This document shows, one piece after another, positions 33,000 to 42,849 of a stretch of 64,000 nt of DNA. The stretch spans positions 99,235,204-99,299,203 of the forward strand of contig CM019069.1 of assembly GCA_009667805.1 (NCBI GenBank). The letters are read 5' to 3'. Position 1 is the stretch's first letter. The number at the start of each line of letters is the position of its first letter. The translations under genes were made by a program, and so were the position numbers. The notes beneath the pieces were generated by a model. The model did not search any database, was not told the origin of the DNA, and saw only the letters and a program-made list of their open reading frames with translations. Source of the DNA: Leptobrachium leishanense (lineage: Eukaryota > Chordata > Amphibia > Anura > Megophryidae).

Positions 33000-34114
33000 T
33001 GTGACGGAATGGGTGTTGTCCGCCTGCGAGTGTGCTCCTATCTGCTCCTCCCACTGCGCTCACCACCGACCCGACTACCGAGTGGCACGGCACTCGGCGT
33101 CTCGAGCGGCCTGGGGTGACCCTGGGGAAGGGTTGGCGGGTTATGGAGAGGGACCCCTGTATGAGACCAGCCCGACCACCGAGCGTCATGGCACTCGGCG
33201 TCTCGAGCGGCTGATCTACTGACCTCGGGGAAGATGAGACCGTCTGCTGAGTTAGCTGCTCTGGGGGGAAACGTTTCGTCCGTGCCGGTTTACTTGTTCA
33301 GACAGGAAACGTTTCGGATTTCCCTCGGATGTATGGCGCTTCGATATGCCGATGCGCGGGAGTCGCGCCGCGTTGAGGCTTCGGATCGGGCTGCAGAGAC
33401 GAAGCGGGTACGAACTTTCGAGGAATGGATGCGTGGAAGCGGCGCCGCAGTTCCGATTCGAAGATGCGGAACTATTGTAGCGGCGGCGGTTCACTGCTCC
33501 GATGCGCGGGAGGTCGCCACAGTGGTCGAAGATTCGTACCTCGTGGATGATGCGCACAGAGACTGCGAGGAGCCTCGTGTGGCGAACGATCAGAAAAGAC
33601 ACCAGGCGGAGCTGAATGTACAGGTTGAACTGAGCTTTACTGGGAACTTCACATATATTTATCAACAATCAAACATAAACAAGACAATGGAAACCCTGCC
33701 CGCCCCCCATGAGCCCATTGGCCCTTTCTCGAGGTGGAGTGCCTTGGTCCCAATTCGCATTGGTCGATTCGTAACCGGACGTTCCGAATCGGCCATCTTT
33801 CGATTCGGCCAATTCGACCGGATGTTCCGAATCGGCCATTTTACGATTCGGCCACTCCGACCGGATCCACGAGGCGAAGGCAAATGGCGGCGAGCAAAGC
33901 ATACAATGGGGGTTTAACATACGTTTCACAGTTACACATACAGGGGACACTTTTATTACATCACACAATAACAACCACATCTAATAAAATAACCCAAGGT
34001 GTTCCTATGGTGCAACGGCATTTAGGAGTCCATAGCAACCCCATCGTCATCAAAGCTGTCCCTGGCTGAGGGTCCTGGGGTTTGCGACCGAGACTCTTGG
34101 GGCATTCCGTGACA
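33000..34114 (-). repeat. 3' LTR of the Gmr1-like element
   Basis: 1115 bp, TG...CA ends on both strands (TGTGACGGAATG at the left, ATTCCGTGACA at the right). Contains two tandem blocks with CCGAATCGGCCAT that also occur, in the matching sense, in the smaller LTR element at 46716. An antisense 227-codon open frame is present in both LTRs but has no recognisable domain. Confidence 0.95.
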
Positions 34115-35436
34115 CTCCTCCCCCTTCCCAAAGTTCGACGCACCCGGTTTGACCCCAACGGGTCGTACCGGGGAAGTCGGTGCTCCCAGGTCTCCCGGTT
34201 CCCGGGCCGATTGCCGCGATAACCCATCAGCATTTCCATTCTGCGACCCGGGCCGGTATTGGATGGTGAAATTAAACGGCTGAAGAGCCAGACTCCACCG
34301 CAACAGGCGGCCGTTCTCCCCCGCCACCCGGTTGAGCCACACCAGTGGGTTATGGTCGGTCATCACGGTGAAGGACCGCCCGTAAACATAGGGTTGGAGC
34401 TTCCGTAGGGCCCAGACCAAGGCCAGGCACTCTTTCTCCACCGCAGCATACCCCACCTCCCGCGGTAAAAGCTTCCGGCTGATGAACGCCACCGGATGAT
34501 CCCCCCGTCGTCCCCCACTTGACTTAGGACGGCTCCCAGTCCGAACATCGAAGCGTCTGTATGGACGACAAAACGTTTATTATAGTTGGGAGCTGCCAGT
34601 AGGGGAGCTTGGGTTAGGGCGGCCTTCAGTTGTTGGAAGGCCTGTTCGCACTCCGGGGACCACAGGACTTGGCGGGGCAGGGATTTCTTCGTCAAGTCGG
34701 TCAGGGGCTTGGCCAGGTCACTGTAATGGGGCACAAACTTTCTATAGTACCCCGCGGTGCCCAGGAAGGCGAGGACCTGGGTCTTGGTCACAGGGGTGGG
34801 CCAGTCTAGGATGGCTTCTACCTTGGCGGGCTCCGGTCGTTGTATCCCACAACCCACCCGGTGGCCCAGGTACTGCACTTCGGCCATCCCCACCTTGCAT
34901 TTCTCGGGCTTAAGGGTCAGGTTGGCATCCCTAATCCGGCTCAAGACTGTCCCTACGTGGTGAAGGTGTTCCTCCCAGGTCTGGCTATAGATGGCTATGT
35001 CATCCAGGTATGCGCAAGCGAATCCCTGGAGGCCATCGAGGAGGCGATCGATTAACCGCTGAAAGGTAGCAGGGGCGTTCTTCATCCCGAACGGCATGAC
35101 CCGAAATTGGTACAGACCGAACGGGGTGATGAAGGCCGACTTCGGGGTCGCCTCCTCGGCAAGGGGAATCTGCCAGTACCCCTTGCACAGATCGACCGTG
35201 GTCAGAAAATGACCCCGGGAGATCTGATCTAGTAGCTCGTCGACTCGGGGCATGGGGTAAGCGTCTGTAATGGTACAGTCGTTCAACCGCCGATAGTCGA
35301 CACAGAACCTGGTGGTACCGTCTTTCTTGGGGACCAAGACTACGGGCGACGCCCATGGACTGGCCGAAGGTTCGATGACCCCCAGCTCCAGCATCTCCCG
35401 GATCTCGGCCCGCATGGGTTCGCGGACAGCCTCCGG
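34022..35436 (-). pseudogene. Gmr1-like reverse transcriptase and RNase H
   Basis: RT blocks: MLELGVIEPSASPWASPVVL, FCVDYRRLND, LTTVDLCKGYWQIPL (first Asp), FRVMPFGMKNAPATFQRLID and CAYLDDIAIYS (catalytic YLDD). Then RNase H: RFVVHTDASMFGLGAVLSQ, a 1-base frame change in a G run near 34500, and ISRKLLPREVGYAAVEKECL, FTVMTDHNPLVWLN and NGNADGLSRQ. The frame runs into the 3' LTR and stops at 34022. A TGA (35437-35439) separates it from the integrase frame; the two were presumably continuous. Confidence 0.9.
34115..34129 (-). promoter_or_regulatory. Polypurine tract of the Gmr1-like element
   Basis: Minus strand reads GGGAAGGGGGAGGAG directly before the 3' LTR, as needed for second-strand priming. 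Almost the same tract precedes the 3' LTR at 50137. Confidence 0.9.
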
Positions 35437-35439
35437 GAG

Positions 35440-37022
35440 TCAGTATGCGGGCTGCCGGAGGGGTCTCTGACCGGGGGTTTCTACTTGATGGATGGCCTGA
35501 CTGGTGTATCCAGGAAGGGCCGAGAAAATCTCCTGGTGGTCGTGGAGTAACTGCCGTGCCTGCGCCTGCTTATCGGGCCCCAACTCCTCCCCCAGCTGTA
35601 CCTGATCTACTCCTGAAGGCTGCTTGGCTATCCCGGGGAGTTCTACTAAGGGGAACGGTTCAGTCTCCTCGGTGGCCGGCGCGCAGATGGCGTTCACCGC
35701 CTCCGGGCGCTCATGGTAGGCCTTCAGCATGTTGACGTGGAACGTCCGCTGGATTCTGGTGTCTGCGCAGCTGACAACCACATAGGTGGTATCCCCCAGT
35801 TGGGTTACCACCCTGTAGGGGCCTTGCCAGGCCGCCTGCAGCTTGTTCTGCCGCTGTGGTTTCAACACCAGAACCTTCTGCCCCACGAGGAACGAGCGAC
35901 TGCAAGCAGAGCGGTCGTACCACGTTTTCTGCTGAGCCTGGGCCGTTTCCATGTTCCCTCGCACAAACCCCGCGAGTTCTGCCAAGCGCTCCCGGAGCTC
36001 CAAAACGTAACTCAGCACGGGGACCCCATCTTCCTCCTGTTCCCCCTCCCACTGAGCCCTAACTAAATCTAGGGGCCCCCTCACCTGGCGCCCATACAAC
36101 AATTCAAAGGGAGAATATCCGGTGGATTCCTGAGGAACCTCCCGATAGGAAAATAATAAGTGGGGTAAATATTTCTCCCAATCCTTTCCCTCGTGCGCGA
36201 AGGCTCGGATGAGCTGCTTCAGGGTCCCATTAAACCGCTCGCACAGCCCGTTCATCTGGGGGTGATATGGGGCGCTGTGAAGCGCCTTGACACCACAGAG
36301 ACGCCAGAGCTGCTGGGTTAGCTCAGCGGTGAACTGGGTACCCTGGTCGGACAGGATTTCCTGAGGAAACCCCACCCTTGTGAACACCCGTAGGAGGGCG
36401 TCGGCTACGGTGTCTGCCCGGATGTTGGCCAAGGCCACAGCCTCGGGGTACCGGGTGGCGTAGTCCACCACGGTGAGAATGTACTTCTTACCGGTGGCAC
36501 TGGGGCGGGGCAAGGGCCCGATTATGTCGACCGCCACCCGGCTAAAGGGTTCCTGAATGATGGGCATGGGGTGCAGTGGGGCTTTTGGGTGGTCCCCGGT
36601 CTTCCCTGTTTTCTGGCAGACCGGACAGGTGCGGCAGTACTCGCGGGTATCCTCACTGAGGCGGGGCCAAAAGAATGCGCGCGCCAACCGGTGTCGAGTC
36701 TTCTTCTGCCCCAGGTGACCGGCGAGGAGAATATCGTGTGCCAGTCTCAAAAGTTCCTGTCTAGGGCCCTGGGGTACTATCATCTGTTTGTGCGGGACCT
36801 GCTGCTTTTTGGTCCCCTCCCTCGCGGTGTACCTGTAGAGGAGCCCATCCTCCCACTCTATGCTATCGGTTCTCCCGTCACCCAGGCCCTGGCCGGCCCG
36901 GTCCCGGTAGCGCTCTAGCGTGGGATCGGTCTGGGTTTGGTGTTGGAGCGTCTCGGGGGAGCTCCACGGGAGGGGGGGTCCGGTTGGGAGAGGGGAGTCG
37001 GGATTCGTCGGGGTTTGGGGGG
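35440..37022 (-). pseudogene. Gmr1-like integrase (upstream of RT)
   Basis: Zinc-binding region with AHDILLAGHLGQKKTRHRL and CRTCPVCQ, core with FSRVAVDIIGPLPRPS (Asp), ILSDQGTQFTAELTQQLW (Asp) and NGLCERFNGTLKQLIRAF (Glu), then a GPY/F-type module (QAAWQGPYRVV). No chromodomain is visible. After about 200 residues of linker the frame ends at a TGA that leads in the same phase into RT. The domain core looks intact. The frame is the same as that of gag, although the protease between them lies in another frame. Confidence 0.9.
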
Positions 37023-37420
37023 TCAGGGAGGTTTTGGTTGGGATCTCACCTGGGTCCCGATCGGAGTGCCGCGGCTGTGGCGTTGACTCTGTTGCCGGGT
37101 GGTCACCGGAGCGGCCGCGTCTGTGGTGTATGCGGAGACCAACCGTCCCAAGTCGTTGCCGAGGAGAATTTCGGCCGGCAATCGGTCTAATAACCCCACC
37201 CTCACCACTTTCTCCCCGGAACCCCAGTCTAAGTGGACGCGTGCCGTCTCGAGCCGGAGTACCTTCCCTCCGGCCACCCGCACCGCGACGGTGTGGTTCA
37301 ACCGGTCGTTCCTCTGGATCAGATGGGGTCGTACCAGGGTGATGGTAGCCCCGGAGTCCCTCAGCGGCTCGCCCGTTGATCCACACAGCCTGACGGTGAT
37401 GGTGGCGGTTGTCGGCCGAG
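37023..37420 (-). pseudogene. Gmr1-like protease in an offset frame
   Basis: An aspartic protease region with active-site motif DSGATITLV and the later block AEILLGNDLGRLVSAY (the ILG-like motif). It lies in a different reading frame from gag and integrase, which share one frame. The gag frame reads VWINGRAAEG just before it, so the shift point is at about 37360. Two compensating indels, or one indel plus a genuine frameshift site, are the alternatives. Confidence 0.78.
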
Positions 37421-38611
37421 GCAGCTTGCACCGGGTCAGCCTCGTGTAACCGTTCCCATTCTTCCGGGGAATCCGGCCACGGAGCTTCGGCGTCATAGCA
37501 ATGTGCTGAAGGCGATGGTCTGGCGGGGGGTCGAGGCATGGCTGGTCGGTTGGGGCAGTTCTGTCGGTAGTGCCCCTCCTGGTTGCATCCGTAGCAGCGG
37601 ACGTTGGCCAATGTATTGGGCCGGCTCGTGGGACGTGCTGCAGGCCACCGAACTGCCGGTTCTGGAGGGGGAGGGGCAGGTAGAGCGGGTCGGGAGGGCA
37701 AAAATCGCTCACCCCCGGCGACCTTCCTGGTGTCGGTGTACTCATCCGCCCAGGCAGCTGCTTGCTGCACAGTCTGGGGTTTTTTGTCCCGCACCCACTC
37801 ACGTACTGCCGGGGGGGTGTGCTCAAAGAACTGTTCGAGCAGCAGCAGCTGGGTGATGTCGTCCACCGTCTGCGCTTTACTGCCCAGGAACCAAGTCCGC
37901 AGGTCCCGTTGCAACCGGTGTGCCCACTCAACATGGGTAGCGCCATTGGGCCGGCGAGAGTTCCTGAATTTCGCCCGGCTGGCTTCCGGGGTTACAGCGA
38001 ACCGGCTCAACAACGCTTGCTTGACATGGGCATAGTTGGTGGCCTCCTCGTCCGGTACAGTGCGATAGGCCTCCGCTGCTCGACCGGTCAGTTTGCAAGC
38101 CAGGATCCTGACCCAGTCAGCGCGGTGTACCTCGTGCACCTGGCACAGACGTTCGAAGTCCTGGAGAAAACTTTCGATCTCATCCTCTGTCTCACTGAAG
38201 TCCTTGAATGCTTGGAAGGGCACCTTACGGGCGGTTGATCGGTCCGGGTGAGGGCTGATGTCTCGTTGGCTCTGCATCTCAGCCAGCCGTAGCTCGTGTT
38301 CGCACCCCTTGTCCCGCTCCTCTTCCTGTCGGATCTCCTGGATCGCGTTGTGGATGGCAGCCTCCGATGGGCAGCTCTGACGAGGGCGACCCGCTGCCGT
38401 ACCTTTCGGTCGAAGGCGCTTCCAGCGTCCACGGTGGGGACAGGGACGGGCGCGGGGATGGGGACGGGGGTGCCACAGTCGGCGCGCCCCCCTGGTCTAG
38501 CATCTGCAGCTCCTCGATCAGAGTGTCCTTGCTTTTGGAGCCCGGGGTTCCTCCCCGATTCTCCAACATGACCCGCAGGACGTCCCGTTTGTAGGCACTG
38601 TACCCAGCCAT
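37421..38611 (-). pseudogene. Gmr1-like gag
   Basis: Begins at 38611 with MAGYSAYKRDVLRVMLENRG and a SAP-like helix pair (ending TLIEELQMLD). A frame change near 38400 leads into RQEEERDKGCEHELRLAEMQ and a capsid-like region (FSETEDEIESFLQDFERLC, WVRILACKLTGRAAEAYRTV). A CCHC zinc knuckle CYGCNQEGHYRQNC follows at about 37548-37590. The first 40 residues closely resemble the ORF start in the non-autonomous element at 47805. Confidence 0.85.
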
Positions 38612-38644
38612 GGTGAGGGTCTTCTTGGGGGGTGCAGAGAGCTG

Positions 38645-38662
38645 ATCCCACCGCTGCCACCA
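38645..38662 (-). promoter_or_regulatory. Primer-binding site of the Gmr1-like element
   Basis: Minus strand TGGTGGCAGCGGTGGGAT, one base inside the 5' LTR. From memory it equals the complement of the 3' end of a vertebrate leucine tRNA (AAG/UAG type). The identical 18 bases follow the 5' LTR of the element at 46716. Confidence 0.85.
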
Positions 38663-38663
38663 G

Positions 38664-39778
38664 TGTGACGGAATGGGTGTTGTCCGCCTGCGGGTGTGCT
38701 CCTATCTGCTCCTCCCACTGCGCTCACTGCCGACCCGACTACCGAGTGGCACGGCACTCGGCGTCTCGAGCGGCCTGGGGTGACCCTGGGGAAGGGTTGG
38801 CGGGCTATGGAGAGGGACCCCTGTATGAGACCAGCCCGACCACCGAGCGTCACGGCACTCGGCGTCTCGAGCGGCTGATCTACTGACCTCGGGGAAGATG
38901 AGACCGTCTGCTGAGTTAGCTGCTCTGGGGGGAAACGTTTCGTCCGTGTCGGTTTACTCGTTCGGACGGGAAACGTTTCGGATTTCCCTTGGATGTATGG
39001 CGCTTCGATATGCCGATGCGCGGGAGTCGCGCCGCGTTGAGGCTTCGGATCGGGCTGCAGAGACGAAGCGGGTACGAACTTTCGAGGAATGGATGCGTGG
39101 AAGCGGCGCCGCAGTTCCGATTCGAAGATGCGGAACTATTGTAGCGACGGCGGTTCACTGCTCCGATGCGCGGGAGGTCGCCACAGTGGTCGAAGATTCG
39201 TACCTCGTGGATGATGCGCACAGAGACTGCGAGGAGCCTCGTGTGGCAAACGATCAGAAAAGACACCAGGCGGAGCTGAATGTACAGGTTGAACTGAGCT
39301 TTACTGGGAACTTCACATATATTTATCAACAATCAAACATAAACAAGACAATGGAAACCCTGCCCGCCCTCCATGAGCCCATTGGCCCTTTCTCGAGGTG
39401 GAGTGCCTTGGTCCCAATTCGCATTGGTCGATTCGTAACCGGACGTTCCGAATCGGCCATCTTTCGATTCGGCCAATTCGACCGGATGTTCCGAATCGGC
39501 CATTTTACAATTCGGCCACTCCGACCGGATCCACGAGGCGAAGGCAAATGGCGGCGAGCAAAGCATACAATGGGGGTTTAACATATGTTTCACAGTTACA
39601 CATACAGGGAACACTTTTATTACATCACACAATAACAACCACATCTAATAAAATAACCCAAGGTGTTCCTATGGTGCAACGGCATTTAGGAGTCCATAGC
39701 AACCCCATCGTCATCAAAGCTGTCCCTGGCTGAGGGTCCTGGGGTTTGCGACCGAGCCTCTTGGGGCATTCCGTGACA
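38664..39778 (-). repeat. 5' LTR of the Gmr1-like element
   Basis: 1115 bp, about 98.5% identical by eye to the copy at 33000-34114. Differences include single-base changes near 38693, 38728, 38947-38965, 39148 and 39509. No indels between the two. Confidence 0.95.
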
Positions 39779-39783
39779 AACAG

Positions 39784-39942
39784 GACCTGGTTGTCCTGTC
39801 ACAGATTAATCATTCAGATTATTTGAACGTCACGGACCAACGATTGCTTCAGATAAAACGGCACACTGAAACAGATGAGAGTTTGCAAACTCTTAAATAT
39901 GTTGTTCTGAATGGTTGGCCTGATTCCAAGGAGGATGTGCCA
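39784..39942 (+). pseudogene. Gypsy-B connection fragment
   Basis: Encodes INHSDYLNVTDQRLLQIKRH and TDESLQTLKYVVLNGWPDSK, a stretch between RNase H and integrase typical of Gypsy elements from aquatic vertebrates. It ends at the TTAA used by the piggyBac insertion; the same frame continues after it. Confidence 0.85.
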
Positions 39943-39961
39943 TTAACCCCTTAGGGACCTT

Positions 39962-40630
39962 GGACGTACCATGTACGTCATGGCCGCGGGTCTCTTTTAG
40001 ACCCGCTGACATACATGGTACGTCCTGCGGTCTTTTGAGCGCTGGAAGCGATCCGATCACTTCCAGCAGCTCAAACGCCATTGCAGGCTGCCTGGGAGTC
40101 CAGGCATCCATGCAATGGCGGTTACAAGTGCCGGGGCACCTTGTGATCGCTCCCCGGGAGCGATCAACATCCGGTTTTACCGGAGAGGTGCCCGGCACTT
40201 CTAGAGAGCGCTGGAAGCGATCGGATCGCTTCCAGCTGCTCTGTGTATATTGCAGGGATGCCTCGACATCGAGGCATCCTTGCAATATGCTTACCTGCCG
40301 CCGGTCCGTCCGTGATCGCTCCCCCCAAGCGATCACTTCCGGTAGCGGCAGGAAGTACTGAGTGCCACGAGGTATCGTGGCACTCAGTTCATAATAGATC
40401 ACATGAGTGATCAGGTGCTCTGCTGGGTGCCTCGAGGGATCAAGGCACCCAGCAGAGTAAAAAAAAGTGTAAAAAAAGAAAAAAAAGTTAAATAAAAATA
40501 AATAAAAAGGTATAAAATAAAATAAACTGACAGCCAAGATGGCGCTGCCCTTCTAAGGGCAGGGTCATCTTGGGGCTGAGTGGGATGTTCCTAGCCTGCC
40601 TCATCAGAGAGGCAGGCTAGCAACATCCAA
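39962..40630. repeat. Array of about a dozen consecutive hairpins (piggyBac 5' region)
   Basis: Successive inverted repeats with little space between them: about 39962-40025 (arms GGACGTACCATGTA), 40035-40078, 40077-40121 (CGCCATTGCA), 40126-40201, 40205-40244 (GCTGGAAGCGATC), 40250-40291 (TATTGCAGGGATGCCTCGA), 40296-40353, 40361-40387, 40418-40458 (CTCTGCTGGGTGCCT), 40532-40574 and 40582-40630. Copy 2 has the same series, so it is a property of the element. Confidence 0.9.
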
Positions 40631-40764
40631 TCAGAAGTTATAAAAAATCAAAATAAAATTTCTAATTTGTCAGGTCAGGTCAATATTTTGTAAATATTGG
40701 CTCTGACCTCTGTGATTCTCCCTCCCTCTCCTCACTTGTGTTTTGGTGAGCGAGAGAGAGAGAT

Positions 40765-40895
40765 CAGATTTGACAGGTTAGAGATTTTAGGTAGATTTAG
40801 TGAGATTAGAAAAATTTAGGCAGATTTAGAGAGATTTTAGGGAGATTTAGAAGAATTGAGGCAGGTTTAGAGTGATTTAGAGAGATTTAGGTGTT
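40765..40895 (+). repeat. AGATTTAG short repeats in the piggyBac leader
   Basis: Irregular tandem repetition of AGATTTAG and GAGATTTTAG words just upstream of the transposase. Copy 2 carries roughly 25 bp more of it. It gives a purine-rich 5' leader or promoter-proximal region. Confidence 0.85.
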
Positions 40896-40993
40896 TATTT
40901 GTATTTTCTTGTGAAACCCAACGGTTCTTCTAAGAACCAACTATCCGCTTATTATATATAATAATTATAAAATTTTATAATCTATTATATATA

Positions 40994-42710
40994 ATGTCTG
41001 AGAGGGTGTACAGCGCCGAGGAGGCATATGCCATCCTGGCGTCAGAATCTGAGGCATCTGCGTCAGACTCAGACCCTGATTTCAACCCCGCTAACTGCTC
41101 AGAGACATCGCTAGATACATTATCTACGCTGGCTGATGTATCTAGTGATGTTTCTGATGCAGATCCTGGGTCACCACCTGCCAGCAGGAGACGCACAGCT
41201 CCAGCTGAGGAGTGGGTAGTGCCTCATCGCCAGAGGCCAGATATCCCTCCTTTCACGTCAAATCCTGGCATCAATATTGATGTTGCAGGATTTACCGCCA
41301 CACAGTTTTTGCAGGTGTTTATGGGGGATGATATGTTGGGCCACATCGTGGCCCAATCAAATCTGTATGCCCATCAGCATTGTGCTGCGAAGCCAGACTC
41401 CTACTTGGCAAGGCAGCAATGGACCCCGCTAGATGTGCCAGAATTTCTGAAATTCTGGGCACTTACTATGCTGATGGGCATCATAAAGAAGCCCTCAATT
41501 CGCTCCTACTGGAGCAGTAGCCCCATCTGCTCTACCCCCATTTACCCCCAATCAATGTCACGTAGAAGGTATGAAAACATTTTGCGTTTCATGCACTTCA
41601 GTGACAACAGCCTGTGCCCTCCTAGAGAGCATCCCCAGTTTGACAGGCTGTATAAAATCCGCCCCCTGATTACCCACTTCGCCGCCAGGTTTGCAGAGGC
41701 TTATACACCTGGAAGGAATATCTGCGTGGATGAATCCCTAATGAAATACAAGGGAAGGCTGGGATTCAAGCAGTATATTCCTTCCAAACGCTCCAGGTAT
41801 GGAGTGAAGGTGTATAAGCTCTGTGACAGCGAGAGTGGGTATACTCAGGCCTTCCGGGTGTACGAGGGAAAGGATAGTAGCCTTGACCCTCCAGGTTGCC
41901 CAGAACACATGGGAACCAGTGGCAAGATTGTGTGGGACCTACTTTTTCCCCTGATGAACAAAGGGTACCACTTGTATGTTGATAATTTTTATACGAGTGT
42001 CCCTTTGTTCAAGCTGCTGTATTGTTTTGATACAGCAGCATGCGGTACTGTTCGCAAGAACCGCGTAGGTTTCCCAGCACAGCTTGTCCGCACCCGGTTA
42101 AAAAGGGGGGCAGACCTCAGCTCTGCGCCAAGAGGAGCTGTTGGCGGTCAAGTACAGAGACAAGAAGGATGTATACCTTCTATCCACCATCCACACTGAG
42201 AGGTCTGTGGAGGTCTCTGTACGTGGCAGAGCTGAGCGCATCAGGAAGCCAGTGTGCATCAAAGCCTATAACCGGCATATGGGTGGGGTTGATCTGGCAG
42301 ATCAGCTGCTCCAGCCCTACCAGATTATGCGGAAGTCAAGGGCCTGGTACAAAAAGGTTGCAATTTACCTGATGCAAATTGCAACCCACAATGCCTTTTT
42401 GCTCTGCAAAAAGGCAAACCCCGGAGTGACGCTGTCCTTTTTACAGTTTCAGCTCCAGGTCATTTCGGGGTTTTTGTACCAGGATGCACCTGCTCCCCGG
42501 GCGGTGATGGGGGACAGAGTTGGGGCTACACATTTTATTTATAAAATCCCCCCTACTGAGGGCAAACAGAAACCCCAAAAAAGATGCAGGGTGTGTTTCA
42601 AGAGGGGGCAGAGGAGAGACACCATCTTTTACTGCCCAGAATGCCCTGGACAACCCGGTCTGTGTCTTGGGGACTGTTTCAAGATATATCACACTGTGAG
42701 TGATCTGTGA
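40994..42710 (+). pseudogene. piggyBac transposase, single frameshift
   Basis: Starts MSERVYSAEEAYAILASESE with an acidic N-terminus; total span equals 571 codons plus one base. The catalytic Asp triad is visible: NICVDESLMKYKGR (about residue 246), LYVDNFYTS (330) and, past the frameshift, HMGGVDLADQ (433). The C-terminal cysteine-rich domain reads CRVCFKRGQRRDTIFYCPEC and GLCLGDCFKIYH. The protein cuts at TTAA and integrates precisely; here one extra A in the A5G6 run at 42100-42110 shifts the frame after residue 372. It may be a real mutation or a sequencing error. Confidence 0.93.
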
Positions 42711-42849
42711 TTTTTTTTTTTCCTTTCTATTTTTTCTCACACTCCAGTTAGTTAGTTCAGTTTAGGTTTTTTTTTTCTTTTACTGCACCAGACTTTTACA
42801 TTTTATTCGTACATTTTTATGTTCTACAATTGGTGCTGTATTTTGCCAA

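Larger units (their letters stand above)
33000..39778 (-). mobile_element. Gmr1-like LTR retrotransposon (integrase before RT)
   Basis: 6779 bp, flanked by AACAG (32995-32999, 39779-39783), with two LTRs of 1115 bp that differ at about 17 sites (roughly 1.5%). Minus-strand order is LTR, primer site, gag, protease, integrase, reverse transcriptase, RNase H, polypurine tract, LTR. Integrase upstream of RT is the copia-like order that, among Ty3/Gypsy relatives, is known for Gmr1-like elements of deuterostomes. Frame changes in gag, around protease, a TGA before RT and a frameshift before RNase H make this copy inactive, but the low LTR divergence indicates recent insertion. Confidence 0.92.

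Noticed and set aside
33234..33917. 227-codon open frame inside the Gmr1-like LTR, repeated at 38898-39581
   Set aside because: It is antisense to the element and open in both LTRs simply because LTRs are copies; no domain, and a second antisense frame overlaps it. A conserved antisense protein would need evidence from other copies.
35445..38238. Plus-strand open frames of 90-158 codons across the Gmr1-like pol
   Set aside because: Shadows of the minus-strand gag and integrase coding region, whose catalytic motifs are clear.
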